DNA of 9,043 bases from Victivallis vadensis. GTDB lineage: Bacteria; Verrucomicrobiota; Lentisphaeria; Victivallales; GWF2-50-93. Every line of letters begins with the position of its first letter. Within the stretch, counting starts at the first letter, position 1. The stretch lies in NCBI GenBank assembly GCA_020718525.1, contig DYRX01000170.1, positions 1 to 9,043 on the forward strand, given 5' to 3'. A model generated the notes under the pieces. The model searched no databases and was not told where the DNA came from. It saw only the letters and a program-made list of their open reading frames with translations. A program made the translations under genes and the position numbers. Positions 1 through 6,370 of this stretch are shown here, piece after piece.

Positions 1-38
1 CCGGTGACTGAAAACGATACAATCCCTTTTTCCACGGG

Positions 39-359
39 TTAGGAAGTCTGAATGTAATACCAGAAAAGATTATCTTCGTTGCCGCCACCTGCCATGGAAT
101 TGACGAAATTGCCTGCATTGTCGTCAAAATAATTTAAAAACACAAGATACAACTGTTTTTCCAGATTAGCACAACTAATCCTCTTGCCCATCTCTCTAGC
201 ACTTTTTAATGCCGGCAGTAGGATTGCCATCAAAATGGAGATGATTGCTATGACGACGAGGAGTTCGATGAGGGTAAATCTGGACGGACGCTCTTGGACA
301 TGCTTTGGCGTTGAAGGCGTCCTGCGCATTTTTGCACCTGTTCCTAGCTTTTCAGTCAT
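39..359 (-). CDS. Short prepilin-like (type II pseudopilin-type) protein, possibly truncated
   Basis: A 106-residue protein with a class III (prepilin peptidase) signal. A basic leader of about 27 residues is followed by FTLIELLVVIAIISILMAIL, with the conserved Glu at mature position 5 and a transmembrane/assembly helix at residues 28-50. Cleavage would fall after Arg27 rather than the usual Gly; to my knowledge Arg is common at this place in Lentisphaerota and Planctomycetes paralogs. The following ISCANLEKQL segment matches the helix end of those paralogs. The ATG at 357-359 is preferred over an upstream TTG (369-371) because GGAGG lies 5 bases before it. Such proteins usually run to about 200 residues or more, whereas this one stops at TAA (39-41) soon after the helix. 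The same frame stays open from that stop to the window edge, so a premature stop is possible. It may form an envelope pseudopilus-like fibre or be a surface protein; its function is unknown. Confidence 0.8.
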   Translation of the reverse strand: MTEKLGTGAKMRRTPSTPKHVQERPSRFTLIELLVVIAIISILMAILLPALKSAREMGKRISCANLEKQLYLVFLNYFDDNAGNFVNSMAGGGNEDNLFWYYIQTS

Positions 360-364
360 GCTCG

Positions 365-369
365 CCTCC
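365..369 (-). promoter_or_regulatory. Ribosome binding site GGAGG deciding the prepilin-like start
   Basis: On the minus strand GGAGG is followed by 5 bases and then ATG at 357-359. The alternative TTG at 369-371 overlaps this site and has no Shine-Dalgarno sequence of its own, so the ATG is the likely start. Confidence 0.75.
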
Positions 370-438
370 AATTTTTATTGTATTGCACAGTAGCACTAAT
401 TGCTTGTTAATGACACACGATAAGACACTTTCTTTCCT

Positions 439-467
439 ATTATAGCATAAACTGGCCTGTTTTTCAA
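439..467 (-). promoter_or_regulatory. Strong sigma70-type promoter for the prepilin-like gene
   Basis: On the minus strand the -35 is TTGAAA (462-467) and the -10 is a perfect TATAAT (439-444), separated by exactly 17 bases. The bases before the -10 read TGC, an extended -10 element. Transcription should begin near 432, giving a leader of about 70 bases before the ATG at 359. The gene can therefore be transcribed independently of the upstream mannoside operon. Confidence 0.8.
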
Positions 468-762
468 TTGTTTTTCAAGAATTTCAGATTTTTAGTCCTG
501 CCCAGAGATATACTCTTTTAGGCTGAAAATTGTCATTTTGGCGGGCAAGATTTGGGATTGGATATTTTTGTTCCGACCGAAAGGCGACATGAATGTCGTC
601 CGAGGAAAAAACGGAGAAATACAGCCCAAAGGTACGTATTCAGTAAACTACGTTCGTTTACAGAATCCGTGCTCCAGCTCCTCCGAGAGCCTTCGATACT
701 TGGGTGCCGGCGGTCTGGAAAATGTCGTAAAACATTTCCCACAGGAATCAGCGACTGATTAC
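468..762. other. Intergenic stretch with several small inverted repeats and no convincing gene
   Basis: Open frames exist here on both strands, but none combines a good start, a ribosome site and recognisable protein. Four inverted repeats are visible: 583-600 (CGACAT/ATGTCG around GA, extendable by a G-T and a G-C pair), 643-661 (GTAAAC/GTTTAC, 7-base loop), 717-739 (GGAAAATG/CATTTCC with one bulged A), and 746-760. An 8-base AATGTCGT occurs at both 593-600 and 721-728. No hairpin is followed by a T tract on the minus strand, so I see no classical intrinsic terminator for the operon that ends at 763. Confidence 0.5.
746..760 (-). repeat. Perfect 6-bp stem-loop just after the radical SAM stop codon
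   Basis: AATCAG and CTGATT flank a 3-base loop, 2 bases past the stop codon of the last operon gene. No U tract follows, so it is at most a weak or factor-dependent 3' end, or an mRNA-stabilising stem. Confidence 0.45.
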
Positions 763-1602
763 TTATATAGTTTCTTGCCTTGTATCTGCTGTGTATTCGA
801 GTCCTAGAGCCAGGTACTTGGGCTTGCCATAGTGATGCAATTTAATTTCTTCGACAATGAGGGGTTTGCCCAGTTCTTTTTTTCTCATTGCCCTCATGAG
901 TTCAACAAAATTTCTGATCTTCGTGGATTCAGATTTACTGCCATTTAGAAAAGGAACAATGGGGATTCTCAAGATGAAGCTGTCCTGGCGGACTGCGGCA
1001 TCCATCAGATTTTCTAGAATGAGCGAGGATTTTGCGAAAGACGCATGCTTCTTCAGTTTAGACGCAGTTACTGCCTTTAAATCGGAGATGAGAAGATCGC
1101 AGTTGCCTATTATTTTACTGTAGCTTTTTGTGGATGCGTTGCTTTCCACTGCGCTGTGTATGCCCTTCTGCTTGAGAAGCCCGAGCGCGGTCAGGAGATC
1201 GTCGGACTGCAGAGTCGGCTCTCCGCCACCAAAAGTCACGCCTCCATCCTTCCCAAAAAACCTCTTTGCCTCCAAGGAAAGTTCAAGCAAATCTTCTGGG
1301 CGCATCTCAGCGCCCGATAGTTCAAAAGCTGGATTTCTGAATATCGTTGCGCATCCGCGATCGAGGCATGATGTGCATTTGCTTCTGTCTAGCCTCCCAT
1401 CTTCGGAAATGGCTCCGTGCTGACATGCGTAGCTTGGAGGAAGAGGACTTCTTTGAGGGTAATACAATATTTGCGGATAGGGTGAAATGCTTTCTGGATT
1501 TGCGCACCATGAGCATCTCATATTGCATCCCTTCATGTAGAAGACGAGCCTTTGTCCTGGACCGTCAAGATCCGTGCTCCATCCTTTGGAAAATATTATC
1601 AA
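763..1602 (-). CDS. Radical SAM protein of the glycyl radical enzyme activase family (YjjW/PflA-like)
   Basis: 279 residues, close to the usual length. The radical SAM cluster motif is CNMRCSWC (Cys26, Cys30, Cys33), preceded by DLDGPGQR, which matches the family's DGPG-R element. VTFGGGEP (about residues 122-129) is the SAM-binding GGE motif. DLKAV, RIPIVPFLN and the C-terminal HHYGKPKYLALG also match this family. After the first cluster there is a short ferredoxin-like insert with only four cysteines (60, 76, 79, 84), enough for one extra [4Fe-4S] cluster where many activases carry two. In the family the enzyme abstracts hydrogen from a glycine of a partner enzyme using SAM; no partner is encoded here. 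The TTG start overlaps the beta-mannosidase stop (TTGA), with AGGGAG 6 bases upstream, indicating translational coupling. YjjW-like is my best guess from the cysteine layout, but the exact substrate is not recognisable. Confidence 0.85.
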   Translation of the reverse strand: MIIFSKGWSTDLDGPGQRLVFYMKGCNMRCSWCANPESISPYPQILYYPQRSPLPPSYACQHGAISEDGRLDRSKCTSCLDRGCATIFRNPAFELSGAEMRPEDLLELSLEAKRFFGKDGGVTFGGGEPTLQSDDLLTALGLLKQKGIHSAVESNASTKSYSKIIGNCDLLISDLKAVTASKLKKHASFAKSSLILENLMDAAVRQDSFILRIPIVPFLNGSKSESTKIRNFVELMRAMRKKELGKPLIVEEIKLHHYGKPKYLALGLEYTADTRQETI

Positions 1603-4091
1603 GGGAGGCTCCCTGCCTTGTCCGGATCAAATGCTTCCCATTTGCCTATGGGAATTTTTCCGATGACTTTTGTCTCATATGGCACACCAGGGAAAAGGTC
1701 AAAATAGTTGTCGCAAAAGATATCTTCGCCTTCGTCGTTGAAATGCACAGCGTGGCAAAATGCCGATGCTAGAAAAACAAGTTTGTCGTCGCGTTCTTCA
1801 ATCTTGAATTCCGGCTTTTGCAGTTTCATCTCTCTCCACGGACGATGCTTCCAGACCGCATGGTCTATTAGCTTCGACCTATTTTTCAGGATTGCTACAA
1901 ATACGGAATTGTCGCCAGTTTCGGTATCTGAAACAATGTCTGAGCTCTCAAATGAAGCGACATCTCCGGGTGGCACGCTGACTCGGATATTCTTCAGTCT
2001 GAAGCATGATCCGTCCAGAGGAATCCAGCCATATTCCAAGTCTGCCGAAATCCGCTCCGGGCTATTGTTAAGCACTCTTGCCACAATTTTTCCAGCAATG
2101 GGTCTTGCAATCACCTTGACTGGTCTGAACGATCTTTTGAGGAAATAATATGACGCCTTTTTTCGGAGATAGTAGTCCAGCGGGGTCCAGCCACAGGCTT
2201 CCGGCCATGAATCGTTCCACATCCAAATGAGAGCGCCTGCGCAATCGGGCCACCTGAATCTGAAGCTGTCAATTGCGTATCCGAGGAGAAAGCCCTGCTG
2301 TAGCTGACCTAATAAGATATAGTCATCCATTCCTATTTGATCCGGATTGGCGTAGTGCATTCCGATTCCCTGAATCGTTCTGGAGTCCGACCAGTCGTTG
2401 TTGTGGAATTTGAGGAGCTCATTGCGGAAGTCAAGCGCGTCTTTGGGAAGGAAAGACGAAAATGATTTCATATGCGGCGGTCCCTGCACGCCAAATTCGG
2501 ATATGAAAGGAGCTTCGCATTTGTCGTACGACGCCGGATTGACATTTATCAGAGGGTCTTTCGAGGCATAGCCTTCCAGCCAGAGATGCATGTCTCCGGC
2601 CCGCTGAGAATTTGGGCTGTCTCCGCCGATCGGACTGCCAGGCCGATACGGAATTTCCGGCGAGTGGTCATGTACGATTTCAGGAAGAATGCGGCTGTAT
2701 ATGTTTTCGCCGATGATTCTCGATGCTTTGAACCATAGGCCTTCGCCAATGCACCATTGATTCTCATTGTTTCCGCACCAGATGCTGATGCAAGGGTGAT
2801 GCCTGAGGGTCTTCACAGCCCAGCGAGCTTCTCTGCGGACTTCGTCAAGATATTCCGTGTCCCAGTCCGGCACCGGTCCACAGGCAAACATGAAATCCTG
2901 CCAGACCATGATTCCAAGCCTGTCGCATATTTCGTAGAATTCCGGATCTTCGTAAAATCCTCCGCCCCAGACTCTTAGCATGTTGCCTCCGCATCCGGCG
3001 AAAGAAGATAGCAGACGCCTGCGCTTCTCAGATCCGCCTCCGGCAGGAATCAAATCCAAAGGAACCCAGTTTGCTCCCAGTGAAAATATGGCCGTGCCAT
3101 TTATCTTGATGGCGAATCGCCTTTTGTCTGCCGGCGCCCTCGTCTCGTCAATTTCAATTGTCCGCAAACCGATTTTCCCTCCGGAACAGGCAAGCTTCCT
3201 TCCATTCCGTTTCAAGCGGACATCGAGGTCGTACAGGTTTTGCCTGCCATGACCATTCGGCCACCAGAGCAGGGGGTTACTGATTCCTATCGAAAAATTT
3301 GCGAAGTTGAGACCTGGCGAGCAGTATATGTCCCGCGTTTCCAGGATTTTCTCTCCCTCGGGGGAGATCAGAGAAAGTTCGAGACTGTAGTCTCTGGATG
3401 ACAAGCTGGAATGATTGTTGACTGTCACCGAGACTTCCAGAATCCCGCACGACTGCTCTGTCTTGAAGATATGCCTGAATCCTTCGATGCTTCCGTCCGA
3501 ATATGCCTCTATCCGGACATTTCGCCAGATTCCTATTCCCGGGAGTGCTTCGCACCAGTCCCATCCAAAATAGTATTGGGGTTTCCTAAGCCATATTCTT
3601 TTTGGATCATCCCTGCGTCTCTTGACTGGAAATCCCTCTATGCCCTCGTCCCTGGCGAGCTCAAGCCCGCTAGTGAGTCTGACGATCAGTGTGTTTTCTT
3701 CCCTGAGCTTCGATTTGACATCAAAGGCATGTGTGCGAAATGAATTTCTTGCGCTCCCCAAATGCTCTCCATTCAGAAAAATCTCAGCATAATGATCCAG
3801 TCCTTCGAAAATAAGCTCCGCAGACTCGGCGTCGAGAATCTCCCTGGCCGCATTGAAGGACTTTTTATACCACCAGGACTTTTCCTCGGGCCAGCGGCAT
3901 TTTGGAGCGTTGTCGGCAAAAAATGGATCCGGCATCATTCCGGAATTAACAAGATCCGTGTGGACGCTTCCTGGCACGCAGGATTTAATTGGAGACTTCC
4001 ATGGCATGCTTATTTTTTCAGGCAAGGGCAGGAAGCTCTCGGAAATATCCGAACTTGCAAGCTCCCATTCTCCATTGAGATCAATGAGCAT
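1599..4091 (-). CDS. Beta-mannosidase, glycoside hydrolase family 2, cytoplasmic
   Basis: 830 residues from the preferred ATG (4089-4091), the usual length of GH2 beta-mannosidases. It opens with LIDLNGEWEL and the galactose-binding-like sugar-binding domain (VPGSVHTDL). An immunoglobulin-like domain and the TIM barrel follow (LRVWGGGFYE...WQDFMFAC). The acid/base Glu lies in WCGNNENQ (Glu443) and the nucleophile in ISEFGVQ (Glu532). The C-terminal beta domain has the typical DNYFDLFPG. It should remove beta-linked mannose from the non-reducing end of manno-oligosaccharides or Man-GlcNAc cores. No signal peptide is seen, so it should act on imported oligosaccharides. An upstream ATG at 4140-4142 would add 17 residues but has AGGAG 13 bases away, whereas the chosen start has AAGGAG 7 bases away. 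It is the third gene of the operon, about 99 bases after GH130 and overlapping the radical SAM gene. Confidence 0.93.
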   Translation of the reverse strand: MLIDLNGEWELASSDISESFLPLPEKISMPWKSPIKSCVPGSVHTDLVNSGMMPDPFFADNAPKCRWPEEKSWWYKKSFNAAREILDAESAELIFEGLDHYAEIFLNGEHLGSARNSFRTHAFDVKSKLREENTLIVRLTSGLELARDEGIEGFPVKRRRDDPKRIWLRKPQYYFGWDWCEALPGIGIWRNVRIEAYSDGSIEGFRHIFKTEQSCGILEVSVTVNNHSSLSSRDYSLELSLISPEGEKILETRDIYCSPGLNFANFSIGISNPLLWWPNGHGRQNLYDLDVRLKRNGRKLACSGGKIGLRTIEIDETRAPADKRRFAIKINGTAIFSLGANWVPLDLIPAGGGSEKRRRLLSSFAGCGGNMLRVWGGGFYEDPEFYEICDRLGIMVWQDFMFACGPVPDWDTEYLDEVRREARWAVKTLRHHPCISIWCGNNENQWCIGEGLWFKASRIIGENIYSRILPEIVHDHSPEIPYRPGSPIGGDSPNSQRAGDMHLWLEGYASKDPLINVNPASYDKCEAPFISEFGVQGPPHMKSFSSFLPKDALDFRNELLKFHNNDWSDSRTIQGIGMHYANPDQIGMDDYILLGQLQQGFLLGYAIDSFRFRWPDCAGALIWMWNDSWPEACGWTPLDYYLRKKASYYFLKRSFRPVKVIARPIAGKIVARVLNNSPERISADLEYGWIPLDGSCFRLKNIRVSVPPGDVASFESSDIVSDTETGDNSVFVAILKNRSKLIDHAVWKHRPWREMKLQKPEFKIEERDDKLVFLASAFCHAVHFNDEGEDIFCDNYFDLFPGVPYETKVIGKIPIGKWEAFDPDKAGSLP
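1609..1614 (-). promoter_or_regulatory. Ribosome binding site supporting a TTG start for the radical SAM gene
   Basis: AGGGAG lies 6 bases before the TTG at 1600-1602. No ATG occurs before Met23, which sits inside the family-conserved N-terminus, so the TTG start is well supported. GGGAG and the following CTCCC form a short inverted repeat with a one-base centre that could weakly hide this site. Confidence 0.65.
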
Positions 4092-4098
4092 GTGCCAG

Positions 4099-4104
4099 CT
4101 CCTT
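4099..4104 (-). promoter_or_regulatory. Ribosome binding site deciding the beta-mannosidase start
   Basis: AAGGAG is 7 bases before the ATG at 4089-4091, placing the start directly before LIDLNGEW, where the family normally begins. The longer reading from 4142 lacks a well-placed site. Confidence 0.75.
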
Positions 4105-4160
4105 TTTTCGCTTAAGCTTCTTGCAGTTTCCCGGCCTGGCATCGAGTGACGGTGTCTCCT

Positions 4161-4180
4161 GAAAATCCCGGAATATTTTC
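4161..4180. repeat. Inverted repeat in the GH130-GH2 gap
   Basis: GAAAAT and ATTTTC arms (6 bp) flank an 8-base loop in the only sizeable gap inside the operon (4092-4190). It has no T tract. It could be an mRNA processing or stabilising stem that sets different levels for the two halves of the operon, but it is short enough to be chance. Confidence 0.3.
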
Positions 4181-4190
4181 GCGCATCCTT

Positions 4191-5240
4191 TCATTTCAGA
4201 CTAGCGAGAATCTCGCTGATCTTAACCTTGCATCCGGCGGTGAACGCGTCTGCGGCGCCATAATAGACAAGGATTTCATCTCCTCTGACGACACAGCCAT
4301 TGCAGAAAACTACGTTATTGTAGAATCCGTGCTTCTCATATTCCGCCTCTGGGGAGAGAAACGGCGTCTCCGACCTGGCGATCACTTTGCGGGGATCTTC
4401 AAGATCATGGAGTGCGGCACCCATGTAGTAGTTTCTGTTGTCGGAGCCGTGATAGAGGCTGAGCCAGCCCTTCCCGGTCTTTATCGGCGACGGACCGCAT
4501 CCGATTCTTGCGGAATCCCATTTGCCTGGACGTGTCTGCATAACACATTCGTGCCCCCCCCAGTGTATCAGATCATCGCTGAACGCCATCCATATGTCCG
4601 GTTTACCGAGCATCGACTGGCTAGGCCTGTGCAGGCAGACATAGCGGCCGCCGATCTTTTCAGGGAATATGCATATGTCCTTGTTGTCAGGCACAAACAG
4701 CACTCCCTTCCTTTCGAAATTTTTCCAGTCTTTGGTGCAGACGAGATTGCTGGTGACTCCGTGTCTGCTTATGGCCGAATATGTTATGAGATATTCTCCG
4801 TCAATTTCAACAACTCTGGGATCTTCTATCCCAAAGCTCTCATACTTGCCATCTGGCCAGAGCAGAGGGGAGTCGTGCATGGTGAAATTTACGCCGTCGT
4901 CTGAGCTGATGGCAAGCCTCAGATAGGAGAAGTTCGTGATGTATATGATCTTTGCGGATTTGACGACTCTTCTGTCGGAAAAATCCCATTCCGGATCGTC
5001 TCTTCTGAAAGTCATGGTCTTCATATTTGCAGGCGTTGTAGAGATGTCAAGCATGGGAATCTTAAGCTCGCCTGGCTTGTCCTGCAATGGCCATTCCGCC
5101 ACCCGGAGCAGAAGATGTATTTTTCCGTCAAACTCGAAGGCGGCCGGATTCAGGGCGCCTGTGGTCTCGAAGCCCTCTATGAAAGGCTTGGTGTTCGATG
5201 GCGAAAAGATAGGGTTGTTTTCGAATCTTTCAACTTTCAT
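4191..5240 (-). CDS. GH130 beta-mannoside phosphorylase (or beta-mannosidase)
   Basis: 349 residues forming a five-bladed propeller of GH130 type. The opening NPIFSPSN and GALNPAAFEFDGKIHLLLR match the family. FGIEDPR (residues 136-142) contains the likely catalytic Asp140. LHRP gives Arg205 and LYHG gives His264; their spacing from Asp140 (65 and 124) resembles two phosphate-binding residues I recall from characterised GH130 phosphorylases. The Arg-Asn pair I recall as a further phosphate ligand is not obvious; N186-K187-D188 lies there instead. Phosphorolysis releasing mannose-1-phosphate is favoured, but a hydrolytic or beta-1,2-specific member cannot be excluded. There is no signal peptide. 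Its ATG overlaps the stop of the oxidoreductase gene (ATGA, 5237-5240), with GGAG 6 bases upstream. A run of eight C (4554-4561, G8 in the coding strand) falls inside the gene. Confidence 0.88.
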   Translation of the reverse strand: MKVERFENNPIFSPSNTKPFIEGFETTGALNPAAFEFDGKIHLLLRVAEWPLQDKPGELKIPMLDISTTPANMKTMTFRRDDPEWDFSDRRVVKSAKIIYITNFSYLRLAISSDDGVNFTMHDSPLLWPDGKYESFGIEDPRVVEIDGEYLITYSAISRHGVTSNLVCTKDWKNFERKGVLFVPDNKDICIFPEKIGGRYVCLHRPSQSMLGKPDIWMAFSDDLIHWGGHECVMQTRPGKWDSARIGCGPSPIKTGKGWLSLYHGSDNRNYYMGAALHDLEDPRKVIARSETPFLSPEAEYEKHGFYNNVVFCNGCVVRGDEILVYYGAADAFTAGCKVKISEILASLK

Positions 5241-6280
5241 CCTTTTCTCCTTTGACTTGACGTTGCAGTGTGCGGGACGACTTTGGCGGGAAGCACCGGC
5301 TTCCCTGTTCTGGCGGATTCATATATGGCTTCAGCAAGAGCCAGTGTCCTCATCGCATCGTGATATGTGCACCTGATTCTGCTTCTGTCTCCGCTTCGGA
5401 CTGCGTCCAGAAATACTCTGGACTCGGCTTCATAGCTGTCCAGATTGCAGAGCAGTCTGTCTGAGTTCGCCCCATGAACTGCTCTCCTCTTCTCGCAAAT
5501 AAGCTCAAGTCTTCCGTCACGTTCCAGCCGGGCTTCCATCTTTGGAAAAATCAGCTCCACGCCTATCCTGTGCCTGAGCTGATTGAGCATGCAGGTGTGG
5601 ACGAGCTCACCAGTCGTTCCATTTTCAAACTCGAAAACAGCGATGAGAGAATCCGGAATGTCTCCGTCATCTCTTGGCCGGTCGTTTCTGATCGCCGCAG
5701 AAAGAACGCGCTTGACTGGACCGATCAGATATAGTCCCAAGTCTAAAAGGTGGCTTGCCTGCTCGACAAGAGGACCGCCGGATAGCTTCATTTTTCTCCA
5801 CCAGGCGGCGCCCGGCATTTTCTCCTTCCATTCCGAGCGGAAGAATATTGGAGATTCTTTCAGACATAAGTTCTTCATTTTCATAGCGTTGGGAATATAT
5901 CTCCAGTTGTATGCGACAGAGACTATCTGATCGCGCCCCAGCACCGCGCATATTTCTTCCGCCTCTGCAAGGCTTGGCGCGACGGGCTTTTCGATGAAGA
6001 TCGGCAGGTTTCTCTCGGCGGCCGCCTTCTCAATCGCCCCATGCGCGAAGGGAGGAACACAGAAATAGACTGCGTCAATGTCCGCTTCCTTTATCAGACC
6101 GAGCGGATCTTCGAACTTCTCCGGCTTTCCTCCAGCCTGCCTCGCCCGCTCATCGAGCATATCCCTGTTCGGATCCGCCAGAGCCACAACGGAGCAGTCC
6201 CCTATTTTTTCCAGACAAGCGATGTGCCGCCAGGCAATGTGCCCGCATCCAAGCATGCCAAGCCTAAGTTTCCTTCTCAT
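5237..6280 (-). CDS. Gfo/Idh/MocA-family NAD(P)-dependent sugar oxidoreductase
   Basis: 347 residues from the ATG at 6278-6280. The N-terminal Rossmann fold shows GMLGCGHIA (residues 8-16) and ALADPN, with Asp36 at the end of the second strand, which favours NAD. IFIEKPVAPS carries the family's EKP motif with the catalytic-region Lys98. GGPLVEQASHLLDLG (168-182) carries His177 and Asp180 of the substrate site. There is no Tat or Sec signal, so it is cytoplasmic. Family members oxidise or reduce a hydroxyl of hexoses, inositols or amino sugars; the substrate here cannot be read from sequence, but operon position suggests a mannose-containing glycan product. It is the first gene after the divergent promoter and overlaps GH130 by ATGA. 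A TTG at 6305-6307 would add nine residues, but AAGGAGG sits 8 bases before the ATG, inside that extension, and decides the start. Confidence 0.9.
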   Translation of the reverse strand: MRRKLRLGMLGCGHIAWRHIACLEKIGDCSVVALADPNRDMLDERARQAGGKPEKFEDPLGLIKEADIDAVYFCVPPFAHGAIEKAAAERNLPIFIEKPVAPSLAEAEEICAVLGRDQIVSVAYNWRYIPNAMKMKNLCLKESPIFFRSEWKEKMPGAAWWRKMKLSGGPLVEQASHLLDLGLYLIGPVKRVLSAAIRNDRPRDDGDIPDSLIAVFEFENGTTGELVHTCMLNQLRHRIGVELIFPKMEARLERDGRLELICEKRRAVHGANSDRLLCNLDSYEAESRVFLDAVRSGDRSRIRCTYHDAMRTLALAEAIYESARTGKPVLPAKVVPHTATSSQRRKG

Positions 6281-6288
6281 TTTTTCCG

Positions 6289-6295
6289 CCTCCTT
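6289..6295 (-). promoter_or_regulatory. Strong ribosome binding site AAGGAGG for the operon's first gene
   Basis: AAGGAGG is 8 bases before the ATG at 6278-6280. Its upstream end overlaps the left arm of the 6293-6344 inverted repeat by three bases. Confidence 0.75.
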
Positions 6296-6313
6296 GATAT
6301 TTCTCAATTGCTG

Positions 6314-6319
6314 TATAAT
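6314..6319 (+). promoter_or_regulatory. Perfect -10 box for the divergent regulator operon
   Basis: TATAAT is a perfect -10, starting transcription near 6326, about 45 bases before the ATG at 6371. No good -35 lies 16-18 bases upstream; TTGATA at 6294-6299 is only 14 bases away. The promoter may be weak or may need help. The box overlaps the -10 of the opposing operon, so both polymerases cannot bind at once. Confidence 0.5.
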
Positions 6320-6343
6320 TTATCCGTTGTATGAAATAGTCAA
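6315..6343 (-). promoter_or_regulatory. Promoter of the beta-mannoside operon
   Basis: On the minus strand the -35 is TTGACT (6338-6343). A 17-base spacer leads to AATTAT (6315-6320), which keeps the two most important -10 bases. Transcription would start near 6308, leaving a leader of about 28 bases. The -35 lies inside the right arm of the inverted repeat, so a repressor bound there would block RNA polymerase. Confidence 0.55.
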
Positions 6344-6370
6344 GACCAAAAATACCAAAAAGAGAAAAAT

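Larger units (their letters stand above)
6293..6344. promoter_or_regulatory. Inverted repeat bracketing the divergent promoters, candidate operator
   Basis: The left arm CTTGATATTTC (6293-6303) and right arm GAAATAGTCAAG (6333-6344) are reverse complements apart from one extra base. They enclose 29 bases holding both -10 boxes. The arms are about four helical turns apart centre to centre, compatible with two regulator dimers or a small loop. The adjacent GntR-LacI regulators are the obvious candidates to bind; this is inferred from position only. Confidence 0.5.

Noticed and set aside
538..807. Open frames on both strands in the 530-800 intergenic stretch
   Set aside because: Weak starts, no Shine-Dalgarno sequence, several overlapping frames equally open, and no domain recognised; best treated as non-coding.
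4092..4142. Longer beta-mannosidase N-terminus starting at 4142
   Set aside because: The extra 17 residues are outside the family start, AGGAG is 13 bases away, and a well-spaced AAGGAG sits before the ATG at 4089-4091.
4146..4904. Long 252-codon plus-strand open frame opposite GH130
   Set aside because: It is the antisense shadow of the GH130 gene, whose family motifs on the minus strand are unmistakable.
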